A DNA stretch of 5,853 bases from positions 1 to 5,853 of the forward strand of contig NCFD01000089.1 in assembly GCA_002281005.1 (NCBI GenBank). The letters run 5' to 3'. Source of the DNA: Acidocella sp. 35-58-6 (GTDB lineage Bacteria; Pseudomonadota; Alphaproteobacteria; Acetobacterales; Acetobacteraceae). Of this stretch, positions 5,332 through 5,853 are shown piece by piece (position 1 is the stretch's first letter; each line of letters opens with the position of its first letter). The position numbers and the translations under genes are program-made. The notes beneath the pieces were generated by a model. The model did not search any database. It was not told where the DNA came from and was given only the letters and a program-made list of their open reading frames with translations.

Positions 5332-5853
5332 ATGTCCGAGACGATCAATACCTATTTAAGCACCCCCATCACGGTCACATCGAGCAACGTCGTCATCACC
5401 AGCACCGGTGGCACCAGCGGTTTCGCTCCCGCAGGCACCTACGGTATCTCCGCCGCCCTCTTCGCCCCAGGCTCGCTCGGCTCTGTCACCATCAACAATG
5501 CCGGTATTGGTCCTAGTGTTGGCGGCGTCTATGGTCACCAACCCTTCGCGCCGAATACGACTGTTGCCGGCATCGTCCTCGGTCATACCGGGACCATCAT
5601 CAATACGGGAGCGATCGGCGGCAATAGCGGTATCAGAATTTTAGGTACCACCGGCACCAGCTATATCAACAACAACAATCGTATTTATGCGATCTATGGC
5701 GATGGCATTTACCTGCAGGGCAATGGCCGGATCATTAATACCGGCAATATTATTAAAGTTTCGCCGACAACGCTTTCCCAGTACAAAACAATAAGCAACG
5801 GCATCGAACTCAGAAGCAGCGGCACCATCACCAACACCAATACTGGCTTCATC
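5332..5853 (+). CDS. Repetitive beta-helix-type surface/secreted protein, N-terminal part (cut by right window edge)
   Basis: Open frame of 174 codons from ATG at 5332 to the window edge without a stop. AGGG (5322-5325) six bases before the ATG is a good ribosome site. The protein is rich in Gly, Thr, Ile, Asn and Ser with loosely repeated units: SVTINNAGIG (51-60), GTIINTGAIGGNSGIRIL (87-104), GRIINTGNII (132-141), SNGIELRSSGTITNTNTG (155-172). Alternating I/N/T/G and paired 'INTG...GI.L' blocks suggest stacked beta-strand coils as in autotransporter passengers, adhesins and the large repeat proteins (some ending in Hint domains) of acetic-acid-bacteria relatives. The N-terminus MSETINTYLSTPITVTS has no Sec signal peptide, so if exported it may use a C-terminal type I signal; that end is outside the window. 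Codons such as ATT, AAT, TTA and AGA are more frequent than in neighbouring genes. Precise function unknown. Confidence 0.85.
   Translation, partial: MSETINTYLSTPITVTSSNVVITSTGGTSGFAPAGTYGISAALFAPGSLGSVTINNAGIGPSVGGVYGHQPFAPNTTVAGIVLGHTGTIINTGAIGGNSGIRILGTTGTSYINNNNRIYAIYGDGIYLQGNGRIINTGNIIKVSPTTLSQYKTISNGIELRSSGTITNTNTGFI

Noticed and set aside
5408..5644. 78-codon plus-strand open frame near the right end
   Set aside because: It lies out of frame inside the beta-helix gene, which has a better ribosome site and a clear repeat structure.

Overview
The window is GC-rich and densely coded. Protein content and motif style point to an alphaproteobacterium, most likely in or near the Acetobacteraceae/Rhodospirillales. 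This placement is inferred from general resemblance; there is no rRNA or other marker here. No tRNA, rRNA, CRISPR array, transposase or phage gene was seen.

Left part (1-2160, minus strand): an apparent three-gene operon read right to left. It holds a small DUF952 protein (1864-2160), the radical-SAM heme chaperone hemW (706-1854, 9 nt downstream) and the N-terminal half of threonine synthase thrC (1-660, running off the left edge, 45 nt after hemW). These are housekeeping functions.

Middle part (2209-4357, plus strand): a divergent, very tightly packed operon starting only 48 bp from the DUF952 start. It encodes an ABC-transporter ATPase and an ABC-2-type permease (ATGA overlap), then a histidine-phosphatase-family enzyme 2 nt after the permease stop. 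ATPase and permease should form one exporter; its substrate and the reason a phosphatase is coupled to it are not known from sequence. The ATPase lacks the usual Q-loop glutamine, and its start has no Shine-Dalgarno sequence.

Right part (4410-5853, plus strand): a secreted SYLF-domain (DUF500/Ysc84-like) protein with its own plausible promoter. It is followed by a 247-nt intergenic region with an inverted pair of REP-like hairpin elements, then a more AT-rich segment with a perfect 6-bp inverted repeat. Last comes the start of a repetitive, Asn/Gly/Thr/Ile-rich beta-helix-type surface or secreted protein (5332 to the right edge), with visibly less GC-biased codon use than its neighbours.

The most noteworthy points are the exporter-plus-phosphatase cassette, the REP-like pair, the truncated beta-helix gene, and a strong strand asymmetry: minus-strand genes favour G-ending codons and plus-strand genes C-ending codons. 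I found no convincing evidence of an entirely new defence or mobile system.
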